A stretch of DNA of 64,000 nt, taken from Pseudomonas sp. MAG733B. GTDB lineage: Bacteria; Pseudomonadota; Gammaproteobacteria; Pseudomonadales; Pseudomonadaceae. Positions within the stretch are counted from its first letter, which is position 1, and every line of letters starts with the position of its first letter. The notes beneath the pieces are model-generated. The model ran no database searches and was not told where the DNA came from. It was given only the letters and a program-made list of their open reading frames with translations. Both the position numbers and the translations under genes were made by a program. The stretch lies in NCBI RefSeq assembly GCF_036884845.1, contig NZ_CP145732.1:1116001-1180000 (forward strand). The letters are read 5' to 3'. Below, piece by piece: positions 29,926-39,900 of the stretch.

Positions 29926-32001
29926 ATGACGCGCACCCGTAAAATTCTCGCCTGGACCCTCGGCAGCCTGGTTGTTCTGCTGACCGTGCTGGTGCTGATC
30001 ATCGTGTTTTTCGATTGGAACCGGATCAAACCACCCCTCAATGCCAAAGTTTCCGAAGAGCTGCACCGTCCGTTCGCCATCAATGGCAACCTGGCGGTGG
30101 TGTGGCGGCGCGAGCCCGACGAGGGCGGCTGGCGTGCCTGGGTGCCGTGGCCGCATGTGGTGGCCGAAGACCTGAGCCTGGGTAACCCGGACTGGTCGAA
30201 GACGCCGCAGATGGCCAGCCTCAAGCGCGTTGAACTGCGCATTTCGCCGCTGGCCTTGCTGGCGCAGCGTGTCGTCATCCCGCGCATCGACCTCACTGAA
30301 CCCAATGCCGAACTGCAACGCCTGGCCGACGGTCGCGCCAACTGGACCTTCAAGTTCGACCCGAAAGACCCGAACGCCGAACCTTCGCCGTGGGTGCTGG
30401 ACATCGGCGCGATCGGTTTCGACAAGGGCCACGTCACCCTCGACGACCAGAACCTGAAGACTCAGCTCGACGTGCTGATCGACCCGTTGGGCAAGCCGAT
30501 TCCGTTCAGCGAGATCGTCGGTGACAAAGCGGCGAAAACCGCGCAGGAGCAGGGCGCCGCGCCACAGGACTACGCGTTCGGCCTCAAAGTCAAAGGCGAG
30601 TATCACGGTCAGAAACTGGCGGGCCAGGGCAAGATTGGTGGCTTGCTGGCCTTGCAGGACGCGGCCCGACCGTTCCCACTGCAGGCGCAAGTGAAGATCG
30701 CCGACACTAGCGTCGAACTGGCCGGTACGCTGACGGATCCGATGAATCTCGGTGCCCTCGACCTGCGCCTGAAACTGGCCGGCACCAGCCTGGGCAATCT
30801 TTACCCGCTGACCGGCGTGACCCTGCCGGATACCCCGCCGTACGCCACTGACGGTCACCTGATCGCCAAGCTGCATGAGCCGACGGGCGCAGTGTTTCGC
30901 TATGAAGAATTCAACGGCAAGATCGGCGAGAGTGATATCCACGGCAGCCTGACCTACGTCGCCGGCCAGCCACGGCCCAAACTCAGCGGGTCGCTGTTGT
31001 CCAATCAACTGCTGTTTGCCGACCTGGCCCCGCTGATCGGTGCCGATTCCAATGCGAAGCAAAAGGCCCGAGGCGGCGAGAGCAAGCAGCCGGCGGACAA
31101 GGTGCTGCCGGTCGAAGAGTTCAAGACCGATCGCTGGCGCGATATGGACGCCGACGTCGAATTCACCGGCAAACGCATCGTCCACAGCGAAAAACTGCCG
31201 TTCAACGATCTTTACACGCACCTGGTGCTGACCGATGGCGTGCTCAGCCTTGAACCGCTGCGCTTTGGCGTGGCGGGCGGCAAGCTCGATGCGCAGATTC
31301 GCCTGAACGGTCGCACCGAGCCCTTGGAAGGTCGGGCAAAACTCACCGCGCGGGGCTTCAAGCTCAAGCAGCTGTTTCCGACCTTCGAACCGATGAAAAC
31401 CAGTTTCGGTGAGCTCAATGGCGATGCCGACATCACCGGTCGCGGCAATTCGGTGGCCAAATTGCTGGGCACCGCCAACGGCAACCTGAAAATGCTGATC
31501 AACGACGGCGCCATCAGTCGCGAGTTAATGGAGCTGGCCGGGCTGAACGTCGGCAACTATGTGGTCGGCAAAATCTTTGGCGACAAGGAAGTGAAGATCA
31601 ACTGCGCAGCGTCCGACTTCGAAATCAAGAACGGCCTGGCGACCACACGATTGTTCGTGTTCGATACCGAGAACGCGATCATCTATATCGATGGCACGGC
31701 GAACATGGCCACCGAACAACTGGACCTGACCATCACCCCGGAATCCAAGGGCTGGCGCTTGATCTCGCTGCGTTCACCGCTGTACGTGCGGGGCAAGTTC
31801 ATCAAGCCCGATGCCGGGGTTAAGGCCGTACCGTTGATATTGCGCGGGGCCGGGATGGTTGCCCTTGGGGTGATTGCCGCACCGGCGGCGGGGCTGCTGG
31901 CATTGGTGGCACCGAGCGGCGGCGAGCCGAATCAGTGCGCGCCGCTGCTGGAGCAGATGAAATCGGGCAAGGCGCCGGTGACGGTCAAGCCAACCCGGTA
32001 G
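29926..32001 (+). CDS. AsmA family protein
   Basis: The protein has 691 aa. One N-terminal membrane helix (ILAWTLGSLVVLLTVLVLIIVFF, about residues 6-28) anchors a long periplasmic beta-rich region ending in the AsmA C-terminal domain (GELNGDADITGRGNSVAKLL...INDGAISRELMELAGLNVG). AsmA-like proteins are bridge-type lipid transporters or membrane-homeostasis factors between the inner and outer membranes. The ATG at 29926 follows AGGAG (about 10 bases) and immediately precedes the basic segment before the helix. Confidence 0.9.
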   Translation: MTRTRKILAWTLGSLVVLLTVLVLIIVFFDWNRIKPPLNAKVSEELHRPFAINGNLAVVWRREPDEGGWRAWVPWPHVVAEDLSLGNPDWSKTPQMASLKRVELRISPLALLAQRVVIPRIDLTEPNAELQRLADGRANWTFKFDPKDPNAEPSPWVLDIGAIGFDKGHVTLDDQNLKTQLDVLIDPLGKPIPFSEIVGDKAAKTAQEQGAAPQDYAFGLKVKGEYHGQKLAGQGKIGGLLALQDAARPFPLQAQVKIADTSVELAGTLTDPMNLGALDLRLKLAGTSLGNLYPLTGVTLPDTPPYATDGHLIAKLHEPTGAVFRYEEFNGKIGESDIHGSLTYVAGQPRPKLSGSLLSNQLLFADLAPLIGADSNAKQKARGGESKQPADKVLPVEEFKTDRWRDMDADVEFTGKRIVHSEKLPFNDLYTHLVLTDGVLSLEPLRFGVAGGKLDAQIRLNGRTEPLEGRAKLTARGFKLKQLFPTFEPMKTSFGELNGDADITGRGNSVAKLLGTANGNLKMLINDGAISRELMELAGLNVGNYVVGKIFGDKEVKINCAASDFEIKNGLATTRLFVFDTENAIIYIDGTANMATEQLDLTITPESKGWRLISLRSPLYVRGKFIKPDAGVKAVPLILRGAGMVALGVIAAPAAGLLALVAPSGGEPNQCAPLLEQMKSGKAPVTVKPTR

Positions 32002-32008
32002 ATCAAAG

Positions 32009-32073
32009 GATCGCAGCCTGCGGCAGTTCCTACAGAGGAATCCGTTCTCTTGGAGTTGCCGCAGGCTGCGATC
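32009..32073. repeat. Palindromic repeat overlapping the LysR 3' end
   Basis: GATCGCAGCCTGCGGCAGTTCCTACA faces GTTGCCGCAGGCTGCGATC. It is related to 21698-21787. The stop codon and last 15 codons of the LysR gene (32030-32971) lie inside it. Confidence 0.8.
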
Positions 32074-32971
32074 TTGGCGTTAGTCCGGACAACGACGCCT
32101 CCTCGGTGAGCCACGCAAAAAACGCCCGCACCGGCGGATGCCGCTCGCGACCCGGCACGCACAGCGCGCTGTAACCGGCGCCATCCACCTGCACATCCCC
32201 CCGATAAGGCACCAGCAACCCACTGGCCACACTTTCCGACACCAGGATATTGCTTGCCAATACCAAGCCCTGACCGGCAATCGCCGCTTGCAGGGCGTAA
32301 TGCTCTTCGTCGTATTCGCGCACGGCGGGTTGGCCGCTCAGCCATGTCTCGCCGGACTGAGCGCACCACGCCTCCCAGCCGTGGGCGTAGAGCTTGGAGT
32401 TGTGCCAGCGCACGCTGATCAGCGTCGGCATGCGCTGGGTCGCCAGTGCCACTTGTTCCGGTGAGCCATAAACGCCGAAGGATTCATCGAACAGGCACAA
32501 CCCATACAGGTTCGGATAATCACCAAGGCTGTAGCGCAGCACCAGATCGACGCTGGCGTCCTGATGCAGGTCGATGACTTCGCAGTGGGTATCCAGGCGC
32601 ACATTGATGTTCGGGTGCCGGGCGTAGAAACGTCCCAGCCGTGGCACCAGCCACAGGGCGGCGAAGGCGGCGGTGGTGGAGATCGTCAGGTTTGTGCCGC
32701 TGCGCTGCGGCCGCAGGGTGTCGACGCTTTGCGCTATTTCCAGAAAAGCGCCGTGCAGACTGTGGAACAGCCGTTCGCCGCATTCAGTCAGGCGTACCTG
32801 GCGGGGCAGGCGCTCGAACAGCGGCACGCCGAGCCAGGTTTCCAGCGAGCGAATCTGGTGCGATACAGCCGTCGGGGTAACGGCCAGTTCTTCGGCGGCG
32901 TCCTTGAAGCTCAGCAGGCGTGAGGCGGATTCAAAGGCGCGCAGGGCGGTCAGCGGCAACGAGGCAAACAT
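32030..32971 (-). CDS. LysR family regulator (GcvA-like)
   Basis: The protein has 313 aa. The N-terminal DNA-binding domain (LPLTALRAFESASRLLSFKD, then AAEELAVTPTAVSHQIRSLE) is of the GcvA type, followed by a substrate-binding domain. The ATG at 32971 is preferred to one four codons earlier because it gives the typical start MFASLPLTALRAFE. The last residues (RSQPAATPRERIPL) are encoded inside a palindromic repeat, so the original stop has probably been lost and the tail replaced. It is divergent from the azoreductase-SMR pair and may control it. Confidence 0.88.
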   Translation of the reverse strand: MFASLPLTALRAFESASRLLSFKDAAEELAVTPTAVSHQIRSLETWLGVPLFERLPRQVRLTECGERLFHSLHGAFLEIAQSVDTLRPQRSGTNLTISTTAAFAALWLVPRLGRFYARHPNINVRLDTHCEVIDLHQDASVDLVLRYSLGDYPNLYGLCLFDESFGVYGSPEQVALATQRMPTLISVRWHNSKLYAHGWEAWCAQSGETWLSGQPAVREYDEEHYALQAAIAGQGLVLASNILVSESVASGLLVPYRGDVQVDGAGYSALCVPGRERHPPVRAFFAWLTEEASLSGLTPRSQPAATPRERIPL

Positions 32972-33093
32972 TGAATGCTCCACGGATGAAATAGATTCAT
33001 CCCGAGTGATTTTTGCTCATTTGAAGAGGAAAGGCTGCGAGCTTCAAGCTGCAAGCCACAAGCAGTTTGAGTTTAGTCCTTGAGGAGATTCAG

Positions 33094-33732
33094 ATGAGTA
33101 AAATTCTTGCTATCCACGCCAGTCCCCGTGGTGAGCGTTCGCATTCGCGGCGTCTGGCCGAGGTGTTTCTCTCGGCGTTGCAGACGCGTCATCCGCATGT
33201 GCAACTGACCCGTCGTGAGGTAGGGCGGGCGTTGATTCCGCCGGTCAACGAAGCGTTTGTGGCCGCCGCGTTTTATCCCGAACCCGAGGCCCGTCCCTTG
33301 TCGATGCAAGCCGATTTGGCGTTCAGCGATGAACTGGTCGGCGAGTTGCTCGGCCATGATCTGCTGGTGATTTCCACGCCAATGCACAACTTCAGCGTAC
33401 CCAGCGGTTTGAAGGCCTGGATCGATCAGATCGTGCGACTCGGCCTGACTTTCAATCACACCCTGGACAACGGTGTGGCCCAGTACGAACCGTTGGTGCA
33501 CGGTAAAAAGGCCTTGATCGTCACCAGTCGCGGCGGCTTCGGTTTTGGTCCGGGCGGTGAGTTGGAGGCGATGAATCATGCTGATCCGCTATTGCGCACA
33601 GCACTGGGTTTCATCGGTATTACCGATATCACGGTGGTAGCGGCCGAGGGCGAAGAGTCCGAGGCGCGCACCTTCGCGGTCTCCGCCGCCGAGGCCGAAC
33701 AGCGCTTGCTGGCGCTGGCCAGGGAGTTCTAG
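33094..33732 (+). CDS. FMN-dependent NADH:quinone/azo reductase (AzoR type)
   Basis: The protein has 212 aa, flavodoxin-like fold, beginning [20 protein letters not shown], with [21 protein letters not shown] typical of AzoR/AcpD. It reduces quinones and azo compounds by two electrons using FMN and NADH, usually in electrophile defence. GAGGAG lies about seven bases before the ATG at 33094. Its stop codon abuts the SMR start with no gap. LysR gene divergent. Confidence 0.9.
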   Translation: MSKILAIHASPRGERSHSRRLAEVFLSALQTRHPHVQLTRREVGRALIPPVNEAFVAAAFYPEPEARPLSMQADLAFSDELVGELLGHDLLVISTPMHNFSVPSGLKAWIDQIVRLGLTFNHTLDNGVAQYEPLVHGKKALIVTSRGGFGFGPGGELEAMNHADPLLRTALGFIGITDITVVAAEGEESEARTFAVSAAEAEQRLLALAREF

Positions 33733-34038
33733 ATGGCCTGGCTGTTTCTGCTGATCGCCGCCGGGTTTGAGGTGACGTTCGCCATGGGCATGAAGTACGC
33801 CGAAGGCTTCACCCGGCTCTGGCCGTCGCTGATCACCGTGGCGGCGGCAGTGGGCGGGATTTACTTCCTGACCCTGGCCATGCGCGAATTGCCGGTCAGC
33901 ATCGCCTATCCGATCTGGACCGCTATCGGGTCGCTGGGCACGGTGTTTCTCGGGTTTGCGTTGCTGGGGGAGAGCCTGACGGCGGTGAAGTTGTTGTCGG
34001 TCGGGCTGATCGTGGCGGGCGTGGTGGGGTTGAAGTAG
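33733..34038 (+). CDS. Small multidrug resistance (SMR) family exporter
   Basis: The protein has 101 aa with four membrane helices. The transport Glu13 is present (IAAGFEVTFAMGMKYAEGFT), as are Tyr59 and Trp62 (AYPIWTAIG). Two positions diagnostic of guanidinium exporters differ: Trp16 is Phe and Ser42 is Gly. The subclass (Gdx, Qac-type or lipid-related) is therefore uncertain. It is translated directly after the azoreductase. No ykkC/guanidine riboswitch is seen upstream. Confidence 0.88.
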   Translation: MAWLFLLIAAGFEVTFAMGMKYAEGFTRLWPSLITVAAAVGGIYFLTLAMRELPVSIAYPIWTAIGSLGTVFLGFALLGESLTAVKLLSVGLIVAGVVGLK

Positions 34039-34145
34039 GGCGGATGTCATAGACTGGTCGTCGAGTTGTCATCTTCGCTGGCGATGCTTGGCGGATGTCT
34101 TGCATCCCGCCTTGCGTCACTTCTCGATCACAAGGATGTCCGCCC

Positions 34146-35036
34146 ATGTCGCAAGGTTCTGCCCCGCGCTATCCACTGGTGCTGGTCCCGGGAATGCTCG
34201 GGTTCATCCGTTTGGTGCTTTATCCGTACTGGTACGGGATCGTTGATGCGTTGCGCCGTGGCGGCGCCATCGTGTTTGCGGTGCAGGTCTCGCCGCTGAA
34301 CTCCAATGAAGTGCGCGGCGAGCAATTGCTGGCGCGGATCGAGGAGATTCTGCGCGAAACCGGGGCCGAGAAGGTCAACCTGATCGGTCACAGCCAAGGC
34401 TCGTTGACGGCGCGATATGCGGCAGCCAAACGCCCGGATCTGGTCGCCTCGGTGACTTCCGTGGCGGGGCCGAATCACGGTTCGGAACTGGCCGATTATC
34501 TGCACAAGCACTATCCCCACGACAGTGCCAAGGGGCGGCTACTGAGCTTTTTATTGCGCATGGTCAACACGTTGATGTGCCTGCTGGACACCGGTTATCA
34601 CGGACCGAAGCTGCCTGTGGATATCCATGCGTCCCATCATTCCCTCACTACCGAAGGCGTGGCGCTGTTCAATCAACGTTATCCACAAGGGCTGCCCGAG
34701 ACCTGGGGCGGGCACGGGCCGGAAGAGGTCAACGGTGTGCGTTATTACTCCTGGTCCGGAACCCTGCAACCGGGCAAGACCGATCGCGGGCGCAACCTGC
34801 TCGATGGCACCAACCGCAGTTGCCGGTTGTTCGCGAGGACTTTCGTTCGTGAGGCCGGGCATTGCGACGGGATGGTCGGGCGCTACAGCTCGCATTTGGG
34901 GACGGTGATTGGCGATGAGTTTCCGCTGGATCACTTCGACATCGTCAATCAGTCGTTGGGATTGGTGGGGAAGGGCGCCGAGCCGATCCGGTTGTTTGTC
35001 GAGCATGCGGCTCGGTTGAATGCTGCAGGGCTCTAG
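34146..35036 (+). CDS. Lipase, family I.1 type without signal peptide
   Basis: The protein has 296 aa with an alpha/beta-hydrolase fold. Nucleophile Ser83 is in GHSQG (81-85), the acid Asp241 in HCDGMVGRYSSHLG and the base His263 in LDHFDIVNQSLG, a full triad. The oxyanion segment is LVLVPGMLGF. There is no signal peptide and no foldase (lif) gene nearby, as in the Proteus-like/psychrophilic branch of family I.1, so export, if any, would be by another route. The ATG at 34146 follows AAGGA by about ten bases. Confidence 0.88.
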   Translation: MSQGSAPRYPLVLVPGMLGFIRLVLYPYWYGIVDALRRGGAIVFAVQVSPLNSNEVRGEQLLARIEEILRETGAEKVNLIGHSQGSLTARYAAAKRPDLVASVTSVAGPNHGSELADYLHKHYPHDSAKGRLLSFLLRMVNTLMCLLDTGYHGPKLPVDIHASHHSLTTEGVALFNQRYPQGLPETWGGHGPEEVNGVRYYSWSGTLQPGKTDRGRNLLDGTNRSCRLFARTFVREAGHCDGMVGRYSSHLGTVIGDEFPLDHFDIVNQSLGLVGKGAEPIRLFVEHAARLNAAGL

Positions 35037-35042
35037 ACCGCC

Positions 35043-35136
35043 TGTGGCGAGGGAGCTTGCTCCCGCTGGGGCGCGAAGCGGCCCCCAAAAAATAGGACTG
35101 CTGCGCAGTCCAGCGGGAGCAAGCTCCCTCGCCACA
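35043..35136. repeat. REP-type doublet between lipase and EamA genes
   Basis: TGTGGCGAGGGAGCTTGCTC(CCGCT) with its inverted copy around a GC-rich centre that itself folds. It lies between convergent genes. Confidence 0.9.
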
Positions 35137-35142
35137 AAGTAA

Positions 35143-36018
35143 TTACGCGCGGCCCAACACCGTCGTCCAACGCTCCGAAAGCACCACCCCACCCAACGTC
35201 AACACGCCACCCACCAGGTGATACATCGCCAGTTGCTCGTGCAGCACCACCGCCGCAATCAGCGCCGTAATCAACGGCAGCAAATTGAAAAACAGCACGG
35301 TCCGGCTCGGTCCCAGGCGCACCACGGCCTGCATCCACGCCAATGGCGCGACCATCGAGGCCAGCAAACAGGCATACAACACCAGCGGAATATTCTGCAG
35401 AGTCGGGCCGATTTTCGGCGAGGCGAGGAACAGCGGAAACAACACCACCACCGCCACCAGCACCTGCAAATACAACAACACCAGCGGCGGTAATTTCAGC
35501 TGCCATTTTTTCAGCAGCGTGCTGTAGACCGCGTAAGCCAGCGTCGCGACCAGCATCATCGCGTCGCCCAGGTTCACCCCGTGCTCCAGCAATGCGCTGA
35601 GACTGCCGGACGAAACCACCACCAGCACGCCGGCGAACGACAGCACCGCACCAGCCAGTGCGCCGGCAGTCAGGCGCTGACCGAGGCTGACGATCGCCAT
35701 GGCCAGCGACATCAACGGCATCAACGACAGGATGATGCCCATGTTGGTGGCCGTGGTCAGGGCTGCGGCGAAATACGCCAGGCTTTGATAGACCGCCATG
35801 CCGAGCACGCCGAGGATGAAAATCTTGCCTAGGTTCGGGCGAATCTGCGGCCAGTGAGCGATCACCGGTTTGAGCATGAAAGGCGTGAACAACAAACCGG
35901 CGAGCAGCCAGCGGTAGAAGCCGATCTCGGCAGGGAAGATCGCCCCGGCCGACATTTTGGTGATCACTGTGTTGCCGGCCCAGATAAAAATGGCCAGCAG
36001 GGGATAAGCGTATTGCAT
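35143..36018 (-). CDS. EamA/DMT family exporter
   Basis: The protein has 291 aa with ten predicted membrane helices in two EamA halves (IFIWAGNTVITKMSAGAIFP, LAYAVYSTLLKKWQ). DMT exporters move amino acids, nucleobases or other small metabolites; the substrate is not evident. It is divergent from the AraC gene, with a perfect inverted repeat in the 96-base gap that probably serves local control. Confidence 0.9.
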   Translation of the reverse strand: MQYAYPLLAIFIWAGNTVITKMSAGAIFPAEIGFYRWLLAGLLFTPFMLKPVIAHWPQIRPNLGKIFILGVLGMAVYQSLAYFAAALTTATNMGIILSLMPLMSLAMAIVSLGQRLTAGALAGAVLSFAGVLVVVSSGSLSALLEHGVNLGDAMMLVATLAYAVYSTLLKKWQLKLPPLVLLYLQVLVAVVVLFPLFLASPKIGPTLQNIPLVLYACLLASMVAPLAWMQAVVRLGPSRTVLFFNLLPLITALIAAVVLHEQLAMYHLVGGVLTLGGVVLSERWTTVLGRA

Positions 36019-36057
36019 CAGGGAAAACCAGAACGTTAATGAGGGGCAATTATCCCC

Positions 36058-36091
36058 TGTCTGGATACAGGTCTATACTTCGATCCAGACA
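36058..36091. promoter_or_regulatory. Perfect 9-bp inverted repeat between eamA and araC-type genes
   Basis: TGTCTGGAT at 36058-36066 and ATCCAGACA at 36083-36091 are separated by 16 bases, so the half-site centres are 25 bases apart. It is placed where an operator for the divergent pair is expected, and the adjacent AraC-type protein is the natural candidate. Confidence 0.7.
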
Positions 36092-36114
36092 ACCCGCCCT
36101 TGATTCCGGACAGC

Positions 36115-36897
36115 ATGACCAGTAAACACATAGATCTGCTGGATTTCAGCGAACTGCCGGCCCCGGTGTACTTCCGGTATGCCGACTTCAACACCCACGA
36201 ATACGCCTCGGCGCACCGGCATCCCTGGGGCACGCTCGAGTATGCGGCGCACGGGGTGTTGCACATGGATGTCGACGGCAGTCGTTTCTTGTCGCCGCCG
36301 CAATACGCGGTGTGGGTGCCACCGGAAATCGAGCACAGTTTCTACAGCCATCAGCCGATCAATTACCGTGCCGTTTGCCTGGCCCCCGCAGTCTGTGAGG
36401 ATTTGCCAAAACAGGCCTGCACGCTCGCTATCAGTGACATTCTCAAGGCGATCCTCAAGGACTTCGCCGTCCGTGATGTAAAGATTCCCGAGCTGGCCGC
36501 AGACAAGCGCCTGGCCCAGGTTCTGGTAGACCAGTTGCAACAGGCGCCGGTGCATGAGTGTTACCTGCCCTATGCCAGCACGCCGGGATTGCTGGGTATA
36601 TGCGAAGCCCTGCAAGCCGCACCTGATGACAATCGGCCCTTGGCGCATTGGGCGGCGCAGGTTCACGTCAGCGAACGGACCCTGGCCCGGCAGTTTGTCC
36701 GCGAGTTAGGCATGAGTTTCGGGGAATGGCGCCAGCGTCTGCGATTTCTGGCTGCGATTGAAGCGCTGGACAGCCATCGCAGCATTCAGGAAGTTGCCTT
36801 CGACATGGGGTACAGCACGGCTTCGGCATTTATTGCGATGTTCCAGCGTCAAGGGGGTTGTTCACCCGACTACTATCGGCGCAATAAACTGTTTTAA
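36115..36897 (+). CDS. AraC family transcriptional regulator
   Basis: The protein has 260 aa. An N-terminal cupin-type sensor (YASAHRHPWGTLEYAAHGVL, WVPPEIEHSFY) precedes two C-terminal helix-turn-helix motifs (LAHWAAQVHVSERTLARQFV; SIQEVAFDMGYSTASAFIAM). It resembles repressor/activators placed beside an exporter they control, here the divergent EamA gene. The ATG at 36115 is preferred to a TTG 15 bases earlier. Confidence 0.92.
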   Translation: MTSKHIDLLDFSELPAPVYFRYADFNTHEYASAHRHPWGTLEYAAHGVLHMDVDGSRFLSPPQYAVWVPPEIEHSFYSHQPINYRAVCLAPAVCEDLPKQACTLAISDILKAILKDFAVRDVKIPELAADKRLAQVLVDQLQQAPVHECYLPYASTPGLLGICEALQAAPDDNRPLAHWAAQVHVSERTLARQFVRELGMSFGEWRQRLRFLAAIEALDSHRSIQEVAFDMGYSTASAFIAMFQRQGGCSPDYYRRNKLF

Positions 36898-36943
36898 CGG
36901 TCTGATTAAGATATTTCATACAGCATTATCCGAAACGAACTTC

Positions 36944-39900
36944 ATGGGGCAGGATTGGAGCGCTGTAGGCTTCGATACTCTTTATCAAGGTTTGCAGGTA
37001 ATTGTTGTGAAGAGTTTATTGTTAAAAGCTGAAAGTGTTTCGAGCGTTTCTGATCCTGAGTACGAAAACAGTATTCACTTTGATTTTATAAAAAGTGCCA
37101 TTCCCGACTGGATTGTCAATTCCTCTCTTCTGCGGATGGCTGATTTGCGCAACACCCCCAAAGTTGTTTCCGAATGGCACAAAGCGGCGTCCCCTACCGA
37201 ACACCTGGCCGCGAAAGTCGCCACGCAGGCGGGCTGGATGGCCCAGAATACAGTCGATCGGATGCTTGGCAATCTGCAGGACGTTGAATCCTTCGCCCAA
37301 CCAATACTGACTCGGGCTATTCATGAGCAATACGGTGTAGTAGTCGATGTTCGTGAAACTTTTCTACGCTTGTATTCCGCTGCTAAAACTTCACCTTGGA
37401 CACTTAATGTCACGGGCGGCGTCAGCAGTCGAACTGTTTCTTTGCTTAACGCTTCGCTGCACAACTTCGCCGAAGGTGAAGTCTTTAGCGCTGACTCGGT
37501 ATTTACTGGCAAGCCCGACGAGATTGGGCAGTTTGAAATTAAAAGTCTGGGTATGACAGTCGAGCAGTTCAAGGCGCTGTGCCGAACTCTGGATATCGGC
37601 ACCCAGTATAAAAAACATCTGGAAAGTTATCTGATTCCCGAAGATGCCATGGTCCGTGCGGTGGTCCAGCAGCGCATTGTCGATAGTCAGAAAGGCGCCA
37701 TGAAAGCCGCCGCACACCTGGCGTTGATGAAGAAAGACATCGGGCCTGCGGCGTACCTGACTGTGTTGAACATGGTTCGGGGCAAAAAGGGGCAGGTGTT
37801 CGATGGCGGTCCCGTACGCTATTACCACTTGAGCATGCTGGGCACCCGCCTGACCGGAATTGTGCTTATCGCCGCCGATCTCGACACGCCCGGTGCGAAT
37901 GTCCGACGCGTTATTGCTTATGTACCGCACGATCCCGAGCATCCGCTGAAAGAGTATGCCTCGACGGTCGAATTCTCGCGTGAACTGACTCGCCAGTTAC
38001 GGGGCAACGATCAGGCCTCCGCTTCTGCCCGGACGAGCTACCAGACGTTTTTCAGTCGATTCGTGGATCATGGGCAACGTGGGCATTTTTTCTCCGCGCT
38101 CAACGCCAGGTTGGTGCAAGTCACCTATCACGGCGCGCAACCGGGCTCCGGTTTACCCGCCTGGCGCGAAACCCAGGTGGAGCGCCCTGACCTGCGGTTC
38201 GCCTCGGTGTCTTTCGAAAGCGATATCGCCAGTCGCCAACACGACGATCCCTGGATTTATCTCTATGAGCGACAAGTGGACAAGATCCTTGCCGACGGAC
38301 GCGCGCTGGCGGTGACCACGGCCGATGCGGACAGCGCCGCACGCTGGGCCTGGATTGAAAACCTGGAAAAAATGCTCTCCGACATCATGGAAGTTGCCTT
38401 GCTCATCGCGACCCCGTTCGTACCGGTGCTTGGGGAGGCCATGCTGGGGTACATGGTTTATCAACTGGTCGACGGGGTGGTTGAAGGTGTTGTCGAATTC
38501 GCCGAGGGCGAGTACCTGGAGGCTGCGGAGCACTTGATCGGCGTCGCTGAAAATGTGATTCAGTTGGGCGCCTTTGCCGCTGGCGGGATTATCGCCACTC
38601 AAGTGGTGAAACCCAGGCTGTCGTCGTTCCTCGAAGGTGCCCGACAAGTCACGTTAAGAAATGGCGAGCAGCGACTGTGGGGGCAAAATCTGCAGCCCTA
38701 TCTACTTCAAAACCTGCGTCTTGCGGGGGACTCCAAACCTGACGCTCACGGCCTGCATCAACATCAGGGCAAGCAGATTCTGCCGCTGGACGGTGACCAT
38801 TTCGAAATCACGCTCGATTCGCGAACCGGCAAACATCGCGTGCAGCATCCGACTCGACCCGAGGCATACCAACCGTTGGCGGAAAGTAACGGTACGGGCG
38901 CGTTTGTGATCGAGGGTGAGCAACCGCACACCTGGGATGCCGATAAGTTGATCAAGCGGCTTGGTCCCTCGGTGGAAGGCTTGACGGACCGGTTCGGCGA
39001 CATCCGTACCGTCAGCCGCGCCGACCTTGGAGCGCTTGTACGCATGTACGCCGATAACGAGCGAGCGATTCCTTTGCTGAGCGATACGGTGACCCGCTTC
39101 CGGATCGACCGGGACATTCACACGTTCATCCGCAACATCGGCAGCTCCCATGCGCAGGATTACCTGCAGGCCGATGCGCTTTGGCAGTTTCAACTGCTGG
39201 ACGGCTTGTGGCCAGGCCGGGCGATTGAGCTCCTGGGGGCCGATGGACAGGTTCTGTACTCACTCGGGTCCGCTGCAGAACCTGTGTCCATCCATGCGGG
39301 CCGACTGGCGAACACCGACCTGATCGACACCTTGCTGTCGTATCTCGATGACGACGAAATCCGCCAACTGCTGGGTGATGAAGCCCACGCATCGCTCGGC
39401 AGCCGACGCAAGAATGCCGAGCGTGTGAGGATGCAGCTCGCGCAACTGGCCGATCAGCGCAAGGTCTCGTTGTTCGACACTCGCTACCGAGGCATCGAGC
39501 GAGCCGTCAGCGCCGAGGCAAGGGTCATCCAGGACGAGGTGTCAGGGCTGCCCGCTATCGTCGCAGAAGAACTGGTGGCACTGGCTCGTCCGGAGGAGTT
39601 GCAGGCGCTCAAGATGCGCAGGCTTCCCGAACGACTGGAAGGTTTTGCGAAATGGGCGCTCAGGGATGTGCGGATCAGTCGGGCCTATGAGGGCTTCTAT
39701 CTGGAGTCGGTCGACAATCCGGACTTCGACGCCTTGGCCCTGCATTCGCTGGAGAACCTGCCAGGCTGGAACGCCGATGTCCGGATCGAACTCCGTCATT
39801 ACAGCGTCGACGGTCCTAAGCTGGACAGCATCGGTCGGGAAGACGCCGCGATTCGACGTACGCTTGTCGTGAGCGACAGCGGAGTGTTCCAGGCCTGTGA

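Noticed and set aside
32972..33093. Guanidine (ykkC) riboswitch before the azoreductase-SMR pair
   Set aside because: The interval is short, holds an imperfect repeat-like segment, and lacks the conserved riboswitch motifs.
36758..36943. Upstream extension of the giant toxin frame into the AraC gene
   Set aside because: It overlaps the conserved helix-turn-helix of AraC in another frame. Alignment with the paralogue supports the start at 36944.
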